Of a stretch of 64,000 bases of DNA, positions 36,770 through 46,032 are shown piece after piece (position 1 is the stretch's first letter; every line of letters starts with the position of its first letter). The notes below the pieces were generated by a model. The model saw only the letters and a list, made by a program, of their open reading frames with translations. It searched no databases and was not told the origin of the DNA. The position numbers and the translations under genes were made by a program. This stretch comes from an uncultured Bacillota bacterium (GTDB lineage: Bacteria; Bacillota; Clostridia; Peptostreptococcales; Anaerovoracaceae): assembly GCA_927441425.1 (NCBI GenBank), contig CAKMKG010000002.1, forward strand, positions 1 through 64,000. The letters are read 5' to 3'.

Positions 36770-37257
36770 GAATCGCAGGAATTGTCAGGGAATCCATTGT
36801 AGATGGACCGGGCTTGCGCTTCGCCATATTTGCGCAGGGCTGCCCCCATCGATGCCGAGGCTGCCATAATGAATCTACTCATGATTTCAATGGCGGTTAT
36901 GATTGTTTACAAGATACGGTCCTTGCAGAAATCGATAAAAACCCATTGCTTACCGGTGTGACCTTTACTGGTGGAGAACCATTTTGCCAGCCAATGGAAT
37001 TTTATAAGCTGGGCGTAGAAATAAAAGCGAGAGGCCTTGATATTGTGGCTTATTCAGGGTATACTTTAGAAGAACTATGGGAGATGTCCGAAAAAGACGT
37101 GTGGATTAAAAAGCTTCTTTCGCTCATAGATTTTCTTGTGGATGGGCCGTTTGTGCTGGAAGAAAAGGATCTTACCCTGGAATTCAGAGGCAGCAAAAAC
37201 CAACGATTTATCTGTATGAAAAAAAGTGTTTTACAAGAAGAAATGTATATGGTATAA
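36766..37257 (+). CDS. nrdG: Anaerobic ribonucleotide reductase-activating protein
   Basis: A 163-residue radical SAM enzyme that generates the glycyl radical on NrdD. The iron-sulfur motif is CPHRCRGC (C26, C30, C33), followed by TFTGGEPF. It overlaps nrdD by four bases, consistent with coupled translation of the pair. The final codons contain the -10 element of the rpmB promoter. Confidence 0.95.
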   Translation: MRIAGIVRESIVDGPGLRFAIFAQGCPHRCRGCHNESTHDFNGGYDCLQDTVLAEIDKNPLLTGVTFTGGEPFCQPMEFYKLGVEIKARGLDIVAYSGYTLEELWEMSEKDVWIKKLLSLIDFLVDGPFVLEEKDLTLEFRGSKNQRFICMKKSVLQEEMYMV

Positions 37258-37258
37258 T
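37230..37258 (+). promoter_or_regulatory. rpmB promoter inside the 3' end of nrdG
   Basis: TTTACA (37230-37235), 17 bases, then a perfect TATAAT (37253-37258). The -10 element includes the nrdG stop codon. Confidence 0.75.
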
Positions 37259-37323
37259 ACCCCTTGTTTGATGTAAAAATTTATTTGCTTTAGAGCATTG
37301 CAATATAGAAGGAGGTGCGGCAG

Positions 37324-37515
37324 ATGTCAAGAAAGTGTGAAGTATGTGGTAAGGGACAAGTATCTGGAAATAACGTTTCCCATTCCAACAGACATACCAG
37401 AAGAAAATGGAATGCAAATATTCAAACTGTAAAAGTTGACGAAAAAGGTACAGTTTCGAGAAAGAACGTATGCACAAGATGCATTCGTAGCAACAAAGTC
37501 AACCGCGCTATCTAA
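37324..37515 (+). CDS. rpmB: Large ribosomal subunit protein bL28
   Basis: A 63-residue basic ribosomal protein. [21 protein letters not shown] and the C-terminal [11 protein letters not shown] give four cysteines in two CxxC pairs, the zinc-binding C+ form of L28. The ATG at 37324 follows AAGGAGGTGCGGCAG. It has its own promoter and a terminator. Confidence 0.97.
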   Translation: MSRKCEVCGKGQVSGNNVSHSNRHTRRKWNANIQTVKVDEKGTVSRKNVCTRCIRSNKVNRAI

Positions 37516-37530
37516 TCATATTAGATATAA

Positions 37531-37559
37531 AAACCTGCAAAGTTTTGCAGGTTTTTTTT
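37531..37559 (+). terminator. Terminator after rpmB
   Basis: AAACCTGCAA (37531-37540), loop AGTT, TTGCAGGTTT (37545-37554), then T residues. Confidence 0.9.
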
Positions 37560-37646
37560 ATCGCGGAAGCTACGACAGCCACTTTTTATGTTTCAATTCC
37601 TTTCTGTTCTGTAATGCGGGCAGCCTTGAATCAGTGCAATCCATAT

Positions 37647-37820
37647 TTAACTGTTAAACAATTTAAATCCGCAGAAGATCATCAATCCTCCCAGGATGAT
37701 AAGCCATAGCTTGAAGGGGAGCAAAAATGCGCAGATCGTGCAGATTCCGATGATCAAAAGGATCAATCCAAACAACTCTACTTCTCCGGGTTTTCGGCAG
37801 TGTAATTTCCTACATTTCAT
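37647..37820 (-). CDS. Small membrane protein, 57 residues
   Basis: The protein begins MKCRKLHCRKPGEVELFG and has two closely spaced hydrophobic segments (about residues 17-34 and 37-53). The N-terminus is basic with two cysteines, so it may lie in the cytoplasm. The ATG at 37820 follows AGGAAGTGATTGCT; the GTG at 37829 is too near that site. It lies 18 bases downstream of another tiny membrane-protein gene, and both run opposite to the ribosomal and asp23 genes around them. Function is unknown. Confidence 0.6.
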   Translation of the reverse strand: MKCRKLHCRKPGEVELFGLILLIIGICTICAFLLPFKLWLIILGGLMIFCGFKLFNS

Positions 37821-37838
37821 AGCAATCACTTCCTAATA

Positions 37839-37988
37839 TTAATTGAGTATAAAAAAGGCAAATGCCAGGATGAGGATGACGAGGATAATATACCATACAA
37901 AAACAGGAACGGTATGTATTACAATAACCGCACCGGCAATCGCCATGATAACTCCTGTCAGCTTGATAACCAGTTTCTTCTCTCTCAT
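37839..37988 (-). CDS. Small membrane protein, 49 residues
   Basis: It begins MREKKLVIKLTGVIMAIAG and continues as two hydrophobic stretches to a final ILN. A basic start and nearly uninterrupted apolar residues fit a two-span membrane peptide. GGTGG lies upstream of the ATG. It is followed after 18 bases by a second small membrane-protein gene with a good ribosome-binding site, which supports a real two-gene unit. Function is unknown. Confidence 0.5.
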   Translation of the reverse strand: MREKKLVIKLTGVIMAIAGAVIVIHTVPVFVWYIILVILILAFAFFILN

Positions 37989-38088
37989 CCAAAACCACCA
38001 TTCGATAAGGACGGTAAGCCCCTTATTTATTGTATGTTTTTCAAAAGAGTATCGTGCAAAAATTATTTCTCATTTCCCTTTACTAGCT

Positions 38089-38117
38089 CGCCCAATTTAC
38101 GAGGTAAATTGATGGCG
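38089..38117. repeat. Inverted repeat between divergent small-protein genes and asp23
   Basis: CGCCCAATTTAC (38089-38100) and GTAAATTGATGGCG (38104-38117) can pair with a small bulge. It has no T tract. It could be an operator or part of a leader. The rest of 37989-38205 shows no gene. Confidence 0.4.
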
Positions 38118-38205
38118 AACTTATGCACTGAAATCACAAATTTTAATTTGTAGATTTCAACTGTTAAATATGGTAAAATGAACAACAGTAAGGGGGGCGA
38201 TCGGT

Positions 38206-38598
38206 TTGCTTTATAGACTCGAGACGGCGGACGGAATCATATCAATTGACAAGACGGTTGTTGGTAAAATCATAGCCGATGCCGTAGGGCAATTCAAAGG
38301 AAAAGTTTTCATATCAAACCACAAAGGAAAAGCCGTATCAGGTTTTGCGGCAAAACTCGGTGTGGTGGACGACACCAGTTCCATGGAGATCAATTTCGAA
38401 AACAACGGACTTGATATCCGGTTTTATATATTGATTCGTTTTGGCACCAGTATCAACCTTGTCACGGAGCTGCTCATTGAAACGATCAAGAAAAATTCGG
38501 AAGAAATCACAGGGCTTGAAGTCAACAGTATCGCAGTAGTTGTAACCGGCATTGTTTCCAAACAGACGGTAAGAAGAAATATTGAGGTAAGAGGATAG
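38206..38598 (+). CDS. Asp23/Gls24 family protein
   Basis: A 130-residue cytosolic protein of the Asp23/Gls24 envelope-stress family (YloU-like). Conserved segments include DGIISIDKTVVGKIIADAV, a central VDDTSSMEINFENNGLDIRFYILIRFG and VNSIAVVVTGIV. The start is TTG at 38206, eight bases after AAGGGGGG; no ATG fits. In many Firmicutes this gene is followed by the fatty-acid kinase gene fakA and then recG. Here recG follows at once, so fakA is missing from the cluster. Confidence 0.85.
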   Translation: MLYRLETADGIISIDKTVVGKIIADAVGQFKGKVFISNHKGKAVSGFAAKLGVVDDTSSMEINFENNGLDIRFYILIRFGTSINLVTELLIETIKKNSEEITGLEVNSIAVVVTGIVSKQTVRRNIEVRG

Positions 38599-38611
38599 CC
38601 GGGTGATCAAT

Positions 38612-40654
38612 ATGAATTTACAAAAAAAAGTGAGCGAAATCAAAGGGATCGGGCCGAGAAAGTCCGTCGCTTTGCACAAAATAAATATTGAACTCATCGA
38701 GGATTTTTTATTCTTTTATCCAAGGGATTATGAGGACCGGCGCGAAATGAGGACGATCCTTTCCCTGCGCGATGGCATTACCGCTCTGGTGAAAGGGAAA
38801 TTGATCCTCAAGGTAAAGGGAAGAGGCAGGCTTCCGAGAAAACAAACCTTAAAGCTTTTCGTTCAAGATGAAACCGGAGCAATGGAGGTTGTTTTTTTTC
38901 ATGCGGGCTTCCTGGAAAAGACGCTTCTGCAAAATGAAGAATATATTTTTTACGGCAAGGTTACTGTGAATAGGGGCAAAATCCAGATGCTCCATCCGGA
39001 CATATCCAAGTATGAACCCGATCAGGAGCAGGCCATTTTGCCGATTTACCCGTTGACGGGCGGTATCTCACAGGGAGAAATGCGAAAATGGCAACGAGGA
39101 GCCATGGCATACCTTCCGGAACTGGAAGAGTATTTGCCGGGAAACACATTGGAAAGAAACCGACTTTGCAGCATCCACTATGCCATCGAAAATATTCACT
39201 ACCCTTCAGATCGAAAGCGGCTGATGGAAGCGAAGTACCGGCTTATTTTTGAAGAGCTTTTATTTCTCCAGACCGGTTTGCTTGCTATCAGGAATAAGAT
39301 GACTGCCATGGAAAAGGGAGTTCGATTTTCCTCTATGGTCCCCATGGAAGAATTTACTACTTCACTGCCTTATGCGTTGACGGGCGCACAAAACCGTGTG
39401 CTTACAGAGATCAATGGGGATATGGAGTCCGGAAAGGTAATGAACCGCCTCGTGCAAGGTGATGTTGGATCAGGAAAGACGATCATTGCCGCTGCAGCCA
39501 TGTACAAGGCCGTAAAAAGCGGATTTCAGGCTGCTATGATGGCGCCGACGGAGCTTTTGGCCAGACAGCATTTTGAGAGCCTTAAATCGGAATTTTTAAA
39601 ATATGAAATCAAGGTCGGATTTTTATCCGGTAGTATCCCAATAAAAGAAAAAAAAGATATTTTAGAACAAATAGAAACCGGTCAGCTGGATATCATAATC
39701 GGTACCCACGCTGTAATTCAACCGGGAGTAAAATTTTCAAACCTAGGTCTGGTCATTACTGATGAGCAGCATCGCTTTGGTGTAAATCAAAGGTCTATCC
39801 TTTCACAGAAGGGACGAAACCCCGACGTACTGGTAATGACTGCAACGCCCATACCCAGAACCTTGGCAGTGATACTCTACGGGGATTTGGATATATCCAT
39901 CATTGACGAAATGCCGCCGGGAAGACAGCAGATCATCACAAGAGCAGTGAAGGGAGAAAGCCGAGAAACCTCCTACGAATTTGTCAGAAGGGAAGTTACG
40001 AAAGGCCGCCAAGCATATGTTGTGGCGCCGCTCATCGAGGATTCTGAAAATCTGGATGCCAAATCCGCTTTAGGGCTTTACGACGAATTGAAAGACCGTT
40101 TCAGTGACTTTTCAGTCGCTTTTCTGCACGGGGCAATGAAGCCGGCTGACAAAGACCGGATCATGCAAAGATTCAATGAAGGACAGATTCAGATCCTGAT
40201 TTCCACCGTTGTAATCGAGGTCGGAATCAATGTTCCCAACGCAACAATCATGCTCATTGAAAACGCCGAACGGTTTGGTTTGGCTCAGCTCCATCAGCTC
40301 AGGGGAAGAGTGGGCAGGGGAAAAGAGCAATCATACTGCATTCTGATTTCTGAAGGTGGATCTGAATTGGCGGAAGAACGGGCGAAAATCATGAAATCTA
40401 CAAACGATGGCTTTCTCATCGCGGAGAAGGATCTTGATCTGAGAGGGCCAGGGGAATTCTTTGGGATGCGGCAGCACGGCGTTCCGGAATTAAAGCTTGC
40501 TGACCTTGTCCGGCATATTAAAATACTAAATACAGTACGAGAAGAAGCGGAACGGATTCTAAGCGAGGACCCGGCCTTGGCCGGAAAGGAATACGTCAAA
40601 TTGAAAGAAAAAATCGACAGAATGTTTAAAAATGCAGAATCTTTAAACATCTAG
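38612..40654 (+). CDS. recG: ATP-dependent DNA helicase RecG
   Basis: A 680-residue helicase that remodels stalled replication forks and Holliday junctions. The N-terminal wedge/OB-fold domain begins with the helix-hairpin-helix-like EIKGIGPRKSVALHK. Helicase motif I is GDVGSGKT, the DEQH box is present, motif III is TATPIPRT, and motif VI is QLRGRVGRG. Length matches the family. ATG at 38612 is chosen, with GGGTGA about nine bases upstream. It lies 13 bases after the Asp23-family gene. Confidence 0.95.
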   Translation: MNLQKKVSEIKGIGPRKSVALHKINIELIEDFLFFYPRDYEDRREMRTILSLRDGITALVKGKLILKVKGRGRLPRKQTLKLFVQDETGAMEVVFFHAGFLEKTLLQNEEYIFYGKVTVNRGKIQMLHPDISKYEPDQEQAILPIYPLTGGISQGEMRKWQRGAMAYLPELEEYLPGNTLERNRLCSIHYAIENIHYPSDRKRLMEAKYRLIFEELLFLQTGLLAIRNKMTAMEKGVRFSSMVPMEEFTTSLPYALTGAQNRVLTEINGDMESGKVMNRLVQGDVGSGKTIIAAAAMYKAVKSGFQAAMMAPTELLARQHFESLKSEFLKYEIKVGFLSGSIPIKEKKDILEQIETGQLDIIIGTHAVIQPGVKFSNLGLVITDEQHRFGVNQRSILSQKGRNPDVLVMTATPIPRTLAVILYGDLDISIIDEMPPGRQQIITRAVKGESRETSYEFVRREVTKGRQAYVVAPLIEDSENLDAKSALGLYDELKDRFSDFSVAFLHGAMKPADKDRIMQRFNEGQIQILISTVVIEVGINVPNATIMLIENAERFGLAQLHQLRGRVGRGKEQSYCILISEGGSELAEERAKIMKSTNDGFLIAEKDLDLRGPGEFFGMRQHGVPELKLADLVRHIKILNTVREEAERILSEDPALAGKEYVKLKEKIDRMFKNAESLNI

Positions 40655-40664
40655 ACACAAATAT

Positions 40665-40692
40665 TTGCTTTTTTATAATCTTATGTTAAAAT
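40665..40692 (+). promoter_or_regulatory. Putative promoter of rsmD-coaD
   Basis: TTGCTT (40665-40670), 16 bases, TAAAAT (40687-40692), 27 bases before the rsmD start. Confidence 0.5.
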
Positions 40693-40718
40693 AATGTTTA
40701 GTGAAGGAGGCAGCAGGA

Positions 40719-41279
40719 TTGCGCATCATAGCGGGAGATTTTAAAGGGAAAAGACTGTTTACTCCGAAAGACAGCAAAATCAGGCCAACCACCGATAAGG
40801 TGAAGGAGTCCATTTTCAACATGATTGCAGCTTATCTTGAGGACGCGGTTGTTATAGATCTTTTTTCAGGAACGGGTAACCTTGGGTTGGAAGCGCTCAG
40901 CAGAGGGTCAAAACGTTGCTATTTTGGGGACAAGTCCCGGGAGAGTATCGCCCTTACAAAGCAGAACATCGCCCACTGTAGGCAAGAAAACCATGCAGTG
41001 ATTCTTCCCGGAGATTTTGAACAAGTATTGAAAAAAATCCCTGAAAAGGCAGACTTAATCTTTCTGGATCCACCCTACAAGCATGGCTTGCTTCATGATT
41101 GCTTCGAACGCATTTCCGCTCTTTCGCTGTTAGCGGAAGAGGGTGTCATCGTAGTGGAACACGGTGCAAAAGAATTGTTAGAGGATCAGATTGCAGGATT
41201 TACGAAAAGAAAAGAAAAAACATATGGAACAATATCAATCAGCATTTACGGAATAGATTTGGAGGATACGAATCAATGA
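40719..41279 (+). CDS. rsmD: 16S rRNA (guanine966-N2)-methyltransferase
   Basis: A 186-residue SAM-dependent methyltransferase. The SAM-binding motif is DLFSGTGNLGLEALSRG and the catalytic DPPY motif is in LIFLDPPYKHG. The TTG start at 40719 gives the family-typical N-terminus RIIAGDFKGKRL and has AAGGAGG nine bases upstream; a GTG at 40701 precedes that site and is unlikely. Its stop overlaps the coaD start. Confidence 0.93.
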   Translation: MRIIAGDFKGKRLFTPKDSKIRPTTDKVKESIFNMIAAYLEDAVVIDLFSGTGNLGLEALSRGSKRCYFGDKSRESIALTKQNIAHCRQENHAVILPGDFEQVLKKIPEKADLIFLDPPYKHGLLHDCFERISALSLLAEEGVIVVEHGAKELLEDQIAGFTKRKEKTYGTISISIYGIDLEDTNQ

Positions 41280-41761
41280 TACAAAAGGTTCTTTATGCAG
41301 GCTCATTTGACCCGATTACCAACGGCCACCTTGATTTGATCAACAGAGCCGCAAAACTGGGAGATCATCTGATTGTAGGAGTAATTGACAATCAATCAAA
41401 AAAGCCGTTCTTTACTGCAGAAGAGCGAAAAGATATGATTGCAGAAGCAACAAGTCATATCCCCAATATGGTAGTGGACCACTTCAGTGGACTTTTGGCA
41501 GACTATGTAAAAAAGAATCGCATCGACGTTGTCGTCAGAGGACTCCGTGCAACAATGGATTTTGAATATGAAATTCAGATGGCGCAAATGAATGCCAGAC
41601 TTTATAATAATGACGTTGAGACAGTTTTTTTAATGACGTGTCCGGATTATTCCTTTGTCAGTTCAAGCATTGTAAAAGAAGTATTTACACTGAATGGTGA
41701 CATTAAAGGTTTGGTGCCTGACAAGGTATTGGAATACATGGAAAGAAAATGTAAAAGGTAA
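41276..41761 (+). CDS. coaD: Phosphopantetheine adenylyltransferase
   Basis: A 161-residue nucleotidyltransferase making dephospho-CoA from 4'-phosphopantetheine and ATP. It has the GSFDPITNGHLDLI signature (T/HxGH) and the C-terminal SSSIVKEV motif. The ATG at 41276 overlaps the rsmD stop and has GGAGG eleven bases upstream. The rsmD-coaD pairing is conserved in Firmicutes. Confidence 0.96.
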   Translation: MIQKVLYAGSFDPITNGHLDLINRAAKLGDHLIVGVIDNQSKKPFFTAEERKDMIAEATSHIPNMVVDHFSGLLADYVKKNRIDVVVRGLRATMDFEYEIQMAQMNARLYNNDVETVFLMTCPDYSFVSSSIVKEVFTLNGDIKGLVPDKVLEYMERKCKR

Positions 41762-41779
41762 AGGGAGGAGATTCACTCA

Positions 41780-42310
41780 ATGAAAGTGTTAGAACTATTG
41801 GATGAGATTGAAGAAATTGTTGATACAAGCTCAGGCTTTCCACTAACAGGGAAAATTTTAGTGGATGCAGAAGAAATCCTTGAAATCGTGAAGGAAATTA
41901 GAGTTGAGCTTCCGGATGAAATCCAGCAAGCACAATGGATTAAGGATGAAAGACAACGAATATTAGAAGAAGCCAAGAGAGAATATGAAACCATATTAAA
42001 GGATGCAAAGGTGCAAGCGGAAGCGTTGATCGAAAACGATGATATCACGGTAAAGGCGAAAATCCGCGCCGATGAAATCTTGAGAGTCGCCGAATCAAAT
42101 GTGAAAGCGCTTAAAATGAGTACCTTTGATTATATCGACAGCATCCTTTATAATTTTCAGGACAAGATGGATCAATTAAATTCTGTCTATTTCCACGACA
42201 TGTTCGGCAATCTGCAGAATACCTTTGATAAGATAAACAGTACGATCGTGGATAACAGAAACGAGATCAAGGAAATGGTCTACCGGACACAAATTGAAAA
42301 CAACGATTAG
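41780..42310 (+). CDS. Coiled-coil protein of the coaD-ylbJ interval
   Basis: A 176-residue, acidic, helical protein with no membrane segment. Residues 50-115 are strongly coiled-coil (QAQWIKDERQRILEEAKREYE), a pattern like the V/F-type ATPase stalk subunits, and such proteins are sometimes labelled ATPase subunit H or B. It lacks the membrane anchor of F-type subunit b, so that label is doubtful. The position between coaD and ylbJ recurs in Clostridia, as I recall. A DivIVA-like or scaffold role is possible. Ribosome-binding site: AGGGAGGAG. Confidence 0.7.
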   Translation: MKVLELLDEIEEIVDTSSGFPLTGKILVDAEEILEIVKEIRVELPDEIQQAQWIKDERQRILEEAKREYETILKDAKVQAEALIENDDITVKAKIRADEILRVAESNVKALKMSTFDYIDSILYNFQDKMDQLNSVYFHDMFGNLQNTFDKINSTIVDNRNEIKEMVYRTQIENND

Positions 42311-42351
42311 AAGCAATGCATAATGCTTTATCCTCTATAATATGATGGAGT

Positions 42352-43509
42352 ATGAGAAGGATAAAGAAAAAGACAATTTACATATTGGCCGGTGCGCTTT
42401 CCTGTATCGGCTGTTTGGTGATGATGGTTTTTCCATCCATCGCCCTGAATGCAGCGCAAAAAGGCATCTCTTTGTGGGCAGGCTCTGTTTTGCCCGCATT
42501 GCTGCCTTTTTTTATTTGTGCAAATTTCATGACGGCACTTGGGCTTCCCGAATACCTCGGCAGAATATTTGAGAAACCCTTTCAAAAGCTGTTTGGTGCA
42601 CCGGGGGTCTCCGCATTTGTTTTTTCTGTCAGTATTACATCGGGTTATCCCATGGGAGCAAAGCTGATCGGAGATCTTGGAAGAAACAGAATGATCACGC
42701 AAAGTGAAGCAAGGAGAATGCTGACCTTCTGCAGTACTTCAGGTCCATTATTCATGCTGGGCGCGGTAGGTGCCGGAATGCTGCATTCAACAGCTGCCGG
42801 AGCTGTCATCGCCTTGTCTCATTATTTGGGAGCGCTGCTAAATGGCTTGCTCTACAGGATCTTTGTTCGCCGGAAACCGGAGCTTCACCATGTACTGCCG
42901 CAAAGAAAAATTACTGCAAAGGGAAGTTTGCTGGAAATTTTTACGGATTCCATGATCACATCCTTTCGTGCTTTGGGCATCATCTGCGGATACATTGTCC
43001 TATTTATGCTAATCTCAGATTTTCTTGATTTATCCGGAGTTTTAAATTCTTTTCAGTCAATGTGGAGTAAGGGTTTCATCAAAGGCTGTCTTGAAATGAC
43101 CGTGGGCTGCGGCAGCATTGCGGAAATCTCTGAATTGACTCTACTGGTTCAATGTGTTCTCTGCGCCATTCTGATCTCCTTCGGAGGCCTTTCCGTCTAT
43201 GCACAATCCATGAGCATGCTGGCCGGACTGAACATCAGCAGCGTTTATTATCTGGTGACGAAGCTTACCCACGGATTGCTTGCGGGAATCTTGGCCTGGA
43301 TCATCGGACCATCGATTTTAAATTTGACCGTGGTTTCAACCGGTTTGTTTGGAAGGGAAGAGATTGTTTATAGTCTAGGCTTTTTTTATCAATTGTTATT
43401 CTCATCTAAAATGGTTATAATGATTGTGTTCTTGTTCCTTGTTACGATATTGCTGGATAAATTGCTGAGGAGAATTCATGAAGGTTTTAGGGATCATAGC
43501 GGAGTATAA
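42352..43509 (+). CDS. ylbJ: Sporulation integral membrane protein YlbJ
   Basis: A 385-residue polytopic membrane protein with about eight spans. The two halves share nucleoside-recognition (Gate) features such as FVFSVSITSGYPMGAKLIGDL and GCLEMTVGCGSIAEIS. YlbJ is required for spore cortex formation in Bacillus, which supports an endospore-forming ancestry. It overlaps the tmcAL start by 32 bases. Start ATG at 42352 with GGAG five bases upstream. Confidence 0.88.
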   Translation: MRRIKKKTIYILAGALSCIGCLVMMVFPSIALNAAQKGISLWAGSVLPALLPFFICANFMTALGLPEYLGRIFEKPFQKLFGAPGVSAFVFSVSITSGYPMGAKLIGDLGRNRMITQSEARRMLTFCSTSGPLFMLGAVGAGMLHSTAAGAVIALSHYLGALLNGLLYRIFVRRKPELHHVLPQRKITAKGSLLEIFTDSMITSFRALGIICGYIVLFMLISDFLDLSGVLNSFQSMWSKGFIKGCLEMTVGCGSIAEISELTLLVQCVLCAILISFGGLSVYAQSMSMLAGLNISSVYYLVTKLTHGLLAGILAWIIGPSILNLTVVSTGLFGREEIVYSLGFFYQLLFSSKMVIMIVFLFLVTILLDKLLRRIHEGFRDHSGV

Positions 43510-44704
43510 TCCTTTTCACAATGGGCATCGATATCACTTACAGGAGTCGATCCGAATTGCATCTCCGGACTATTCCGTTTGCGTGATGAGCGGTAACTTT
43601 ACCCAGAGAGGCGAACCAGCTATGGCGGATAAATGGATCCGAGCCGCCACAGCAGTAAATAACGGAATTGATCTTGTTCTGGAGCTTCCATTCGCCTTTG
43701 CCTGCAACAATGCAGAATATTTTGCAGGGGGTGCTGTGGATATTCTCAACCGGCTGGGTTGTGTGACTCATCTATCATTCGGAAGCGAAGCAGGAGAGCT
43801 TTCTGCGCTTTCCTCTGCAGCGGACTATCTTACCCATGAGAGTGAAGAATTAAAAAACTGTATTAAGGAATTCGCCGATCAGGGCATATCGTTTCCAAAA
43901 GCTAGATATGAGGCAGTTAAAAAATGCATGGGAAGCGTCTATTCCGACGTATTAATGAACGCAAATAACATTCTTGCAGTAGAATATCTGAAACAGCTCA
44001 ATCTGACAAAAAGCAAGATGGTGCCCATCACCGTGAAGCGATATGGGACAGGCTATCATGATATGGGATCCTACGAAAACATTGCAAGTGCCACTGCAAT
44101 CCGCCATCAATTGGAGAAATCCGCCTGCTTAAGTACGATATCCGACCTCATTCCATCCGAGACATATCAAGTTTTACAAAGCATTGATAAGGGTATTAAT
44201 TTATCACTTAACGATTTTTACCAATTGCTACTTTATCAAATTTTAACCAGCGATACCCAGCGGCTCGGAAGCGTTCTTTCTGCAACAGAAGGACTGGAAA
44301 ACAGAGTAAAGCGGGCTGCCTCTGAATCCGTAAATATGGATTCCTTAATCAAGGCGGTTTTATCGAAGCGTTATACCGAAACAAGAATCCATCGGCTGCT
44401 GACCCATATCTTGATCCATCTGGATAAAGATAGCTTTCGAGCCCTCTGGAACAACCATATCAATTACGCGAGAGTTCTGGGCTTTAACCAAAGAGGGGCT
44501 TCCCTATTAAAAAAAATAAAGAAAGAAGAACTTAGCACCATTCCGATTTTAACAAATATCAATCGTGAAATTTCCAAAGATTCTGAGGAATGGAAGCTTC
44601 TGAAATACGACATCACCGCTTCTGATATCTATAATCTAGTTGCACACGGGGAAATCTACTCTCATTCCGATTATGTAAAGAAGCCCTATAAGAATTTTGA
44701 CTAA
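43478..44704 (+). CDS. tmcAL: tRNA(Met) cytidine acetate ligase
   Basis: A 408-residue nucleotidyltransferase-fold protein (YlbM type). The N-terminal signature is GIIAEYNPFHNGHRYHL, with the HxGH ATP motif, and MSGNFTQRGEPAMADKW follows. Family members acetylate the wobble cytidine of elongator tRNA(Met) using acetate and ATP. It overlaps ylbJ and precedes ackA, which also handles acetate, although ackA has its own promoter. Ribosome-binding site GAGGAG within ylbJ. Confidence 0.93.
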   Translation: MKVLGIIAEYNPFHNGHRYHLQESIRIASPDYSVCVMSGNFTQRGEPAMADKWIRAATAVNNGIDLVLELPFAFACNNAEYFAGGAVDILNRLGCVTHLSFGSEAGELSALSSAADYLTHESEELKNCIKEFADQGISFPKARYEAVKKCMGSVYSDVLMNANNILAVEYLKQLNLTKSKMVPITVKRYGTGYHDMGSYENIASATAIRHQLEKSACLSTISDLIPSETYQVLQSIDKGINLSLNDFYQLLLYQILTSDTQRLGSVLSATEGLENRVKRAASESVNMDSLIKAVLSKRYTETRIHRLLTHILIHLDKDSFRALWNNHINYARVLGFNQRGASLLKKIKKEELSTIPILTNINREISKDSEEWKLLKYDITASDIYNLVAHGEIYSHSDYVKKPYKNFD

Positions 44705-44758
44705 AATCGCATTTTTACCGGAATAAGGTTGTGTTAAAAATTAGATTACCTAAATGCC

Positions 44759-44786
44759 TTGAAAAAAACTACATTTCGACTATAAT
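44759..44786 (+). promoter_or_regulatory. ackA promoter
   Basis: TTGAAA (44759-44764), 16 bases, perfect TATAAT (44781-44786), 38 bases before the start codon. Confidence 0.75.
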
Positions 44787-44823
44787 GAAATAAGTTGATT
44801 ATTATTTAATGGAGGACATTTGA

Positions 44824-46032
44824 ATGAAAGTATTAGTTATTAACTGCGGGAGTTCATCACTGAAATATCAGGTTCTTGATATGACAAATGAAACGCTTTT
44901 GGCAAAAGGACTTGTTGAAAGAATAGGCCTCGAAGGTTCTTTTCTGACCCATGAAAAAATAGGAATGGACAAGTTCAAGGTGGAAGAACCTATGGAAAAC
45001 CATAAGGATGCGATCGGCCACGTGCTAAAAGCATTAATAGACGCAAATCATGGCGTGGTAAGTACTATGGATGAAATCGGTGCAGTTGGACACCGAGTTG
45101 TTCATGCCGGAGAAAAGTATGCATACTCTGTGATGTTGTCGCAGGACGTCATCAATGCTCTGGAGGAATGCGTAGAATTGGCTCCGCTTCACAATCCACC
45201 GAACCTATTGGGAATTGAAGCCTGCATGGATCTTATGCCGAATACGCCGATGGTAGGTGTATTTGATACGGCATTCCATCAGTCTATGCCTCCTGAATCC
45301 TATATTTATGCAATTCCATACGAATATTATGAAAAATATGGAATCAGAAGATACGGCTTCCACGGTACAAGCCATAAATATGTTGCAGAAAGAACAGCGG
45401 ACATTTTGGGCGTCAATATCGAAGATTTAAAAATCATTACCTGCCATCTTGGAAACGGTGCCAGTGTGACCGCGATCAAGAGAGGAAAGTCCATTGATAC
45501 AAGCATGGGCTTCACTCCGTTGGAAGGTCTCGTCATGGGAACAAGATCCGGTGATATTGACCCTGCGATTGTATCTTATATCAGACAAAAGGAAAATCTT
45601 GCTCATGGGGAAGCAACAAACATCCTGAACAAGAAATCCGGCGTACTGGGGATTTCCGGCGTGAGCAGTGATTTCAGAGACCTGGAAATAGCTGTTGCAG
45701 AAGGAAACGAAAGAGCAGCACTGGCTTTAAAAGTATTCGCCCATAAAGTAAAATTTTATATTGGGGCTTATATTGCTGAAATGAACGGAGTGGATGCAAT
45801 CGTATTTACCGCGGGAGTCGGCGAGAATGATATTAATATGAGAGACGTGATCTGCAGCGAGCTTGGTAATCTTGGGATTAAGATAGACCTTGTAAAAAAT
45901 AAGGTGAGAGGGAAAGAGACCATTATCAGCAGAGACGACTCAAAGGTCAAAATTTTACTGGTTCCAACCAATGAGGAGCTCATGATTGCTAGAGACACCT
46001 TTAACATCGTAAAATACGGCAAAGTAAAATAA
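44824..46032 (+). CDS. ackA: Acetate kinase
   Basis: A 402-residue ASKHA-fold kinase converting acetyl phosphate and ADP to acetate and ATP. It has the N-terminal [12 protein letters not shown] signature, the [12 protein letters not shown] motif, [10 protein letters not shown] and the ATP-binding FTAGVGEND. Length is standard. Phosphotransacetylase is not adjacent. Acetate formation by substrate-level phosphorylation fits a fermentative anaerobe. Confidence 0.97.
   Translation: MKVLVINCGSSSLKYQVLDMTNETLLAKGLVERIGLEGSFLTHEKIGMDKFKVEEPMENHKDAIGHVLKALIDANHGVVSTMDEIGAVGHRVVHAGEKYAYSVMLSQDVINALEECVELAPLHNPPNLLGIEACMDLMPNTPMVGVFDTAFHQSMPPESYIYAIPYEYYEKYGIRRYGFHGTSHKYVAERTADILGVNIEDLKIITCHLGNGASVTAIKRGKSIDTSMGFTPLEGLVMGTRSGDIDPAIVSYIRQKENLAHGEATNILNKKSGVLGISGVSSDFRDLEIAVAEGNERAALALKVFAHKVKFYIGAYIAEMNGVDAIVFTAGVGENDINMRDVICSELGNLGIKIDLVKNKVRGKETIISRDDSKVKILLVPTNEELMIARDTFNIVKYGKVK

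Noticed and set aside
37843-38112. Plus-strand open frame over the small minus-strand membrane gene
   Set aside because: The minus strand gives typical membrane-protein composition with a ribosome-binding site; the plus frame has neither.
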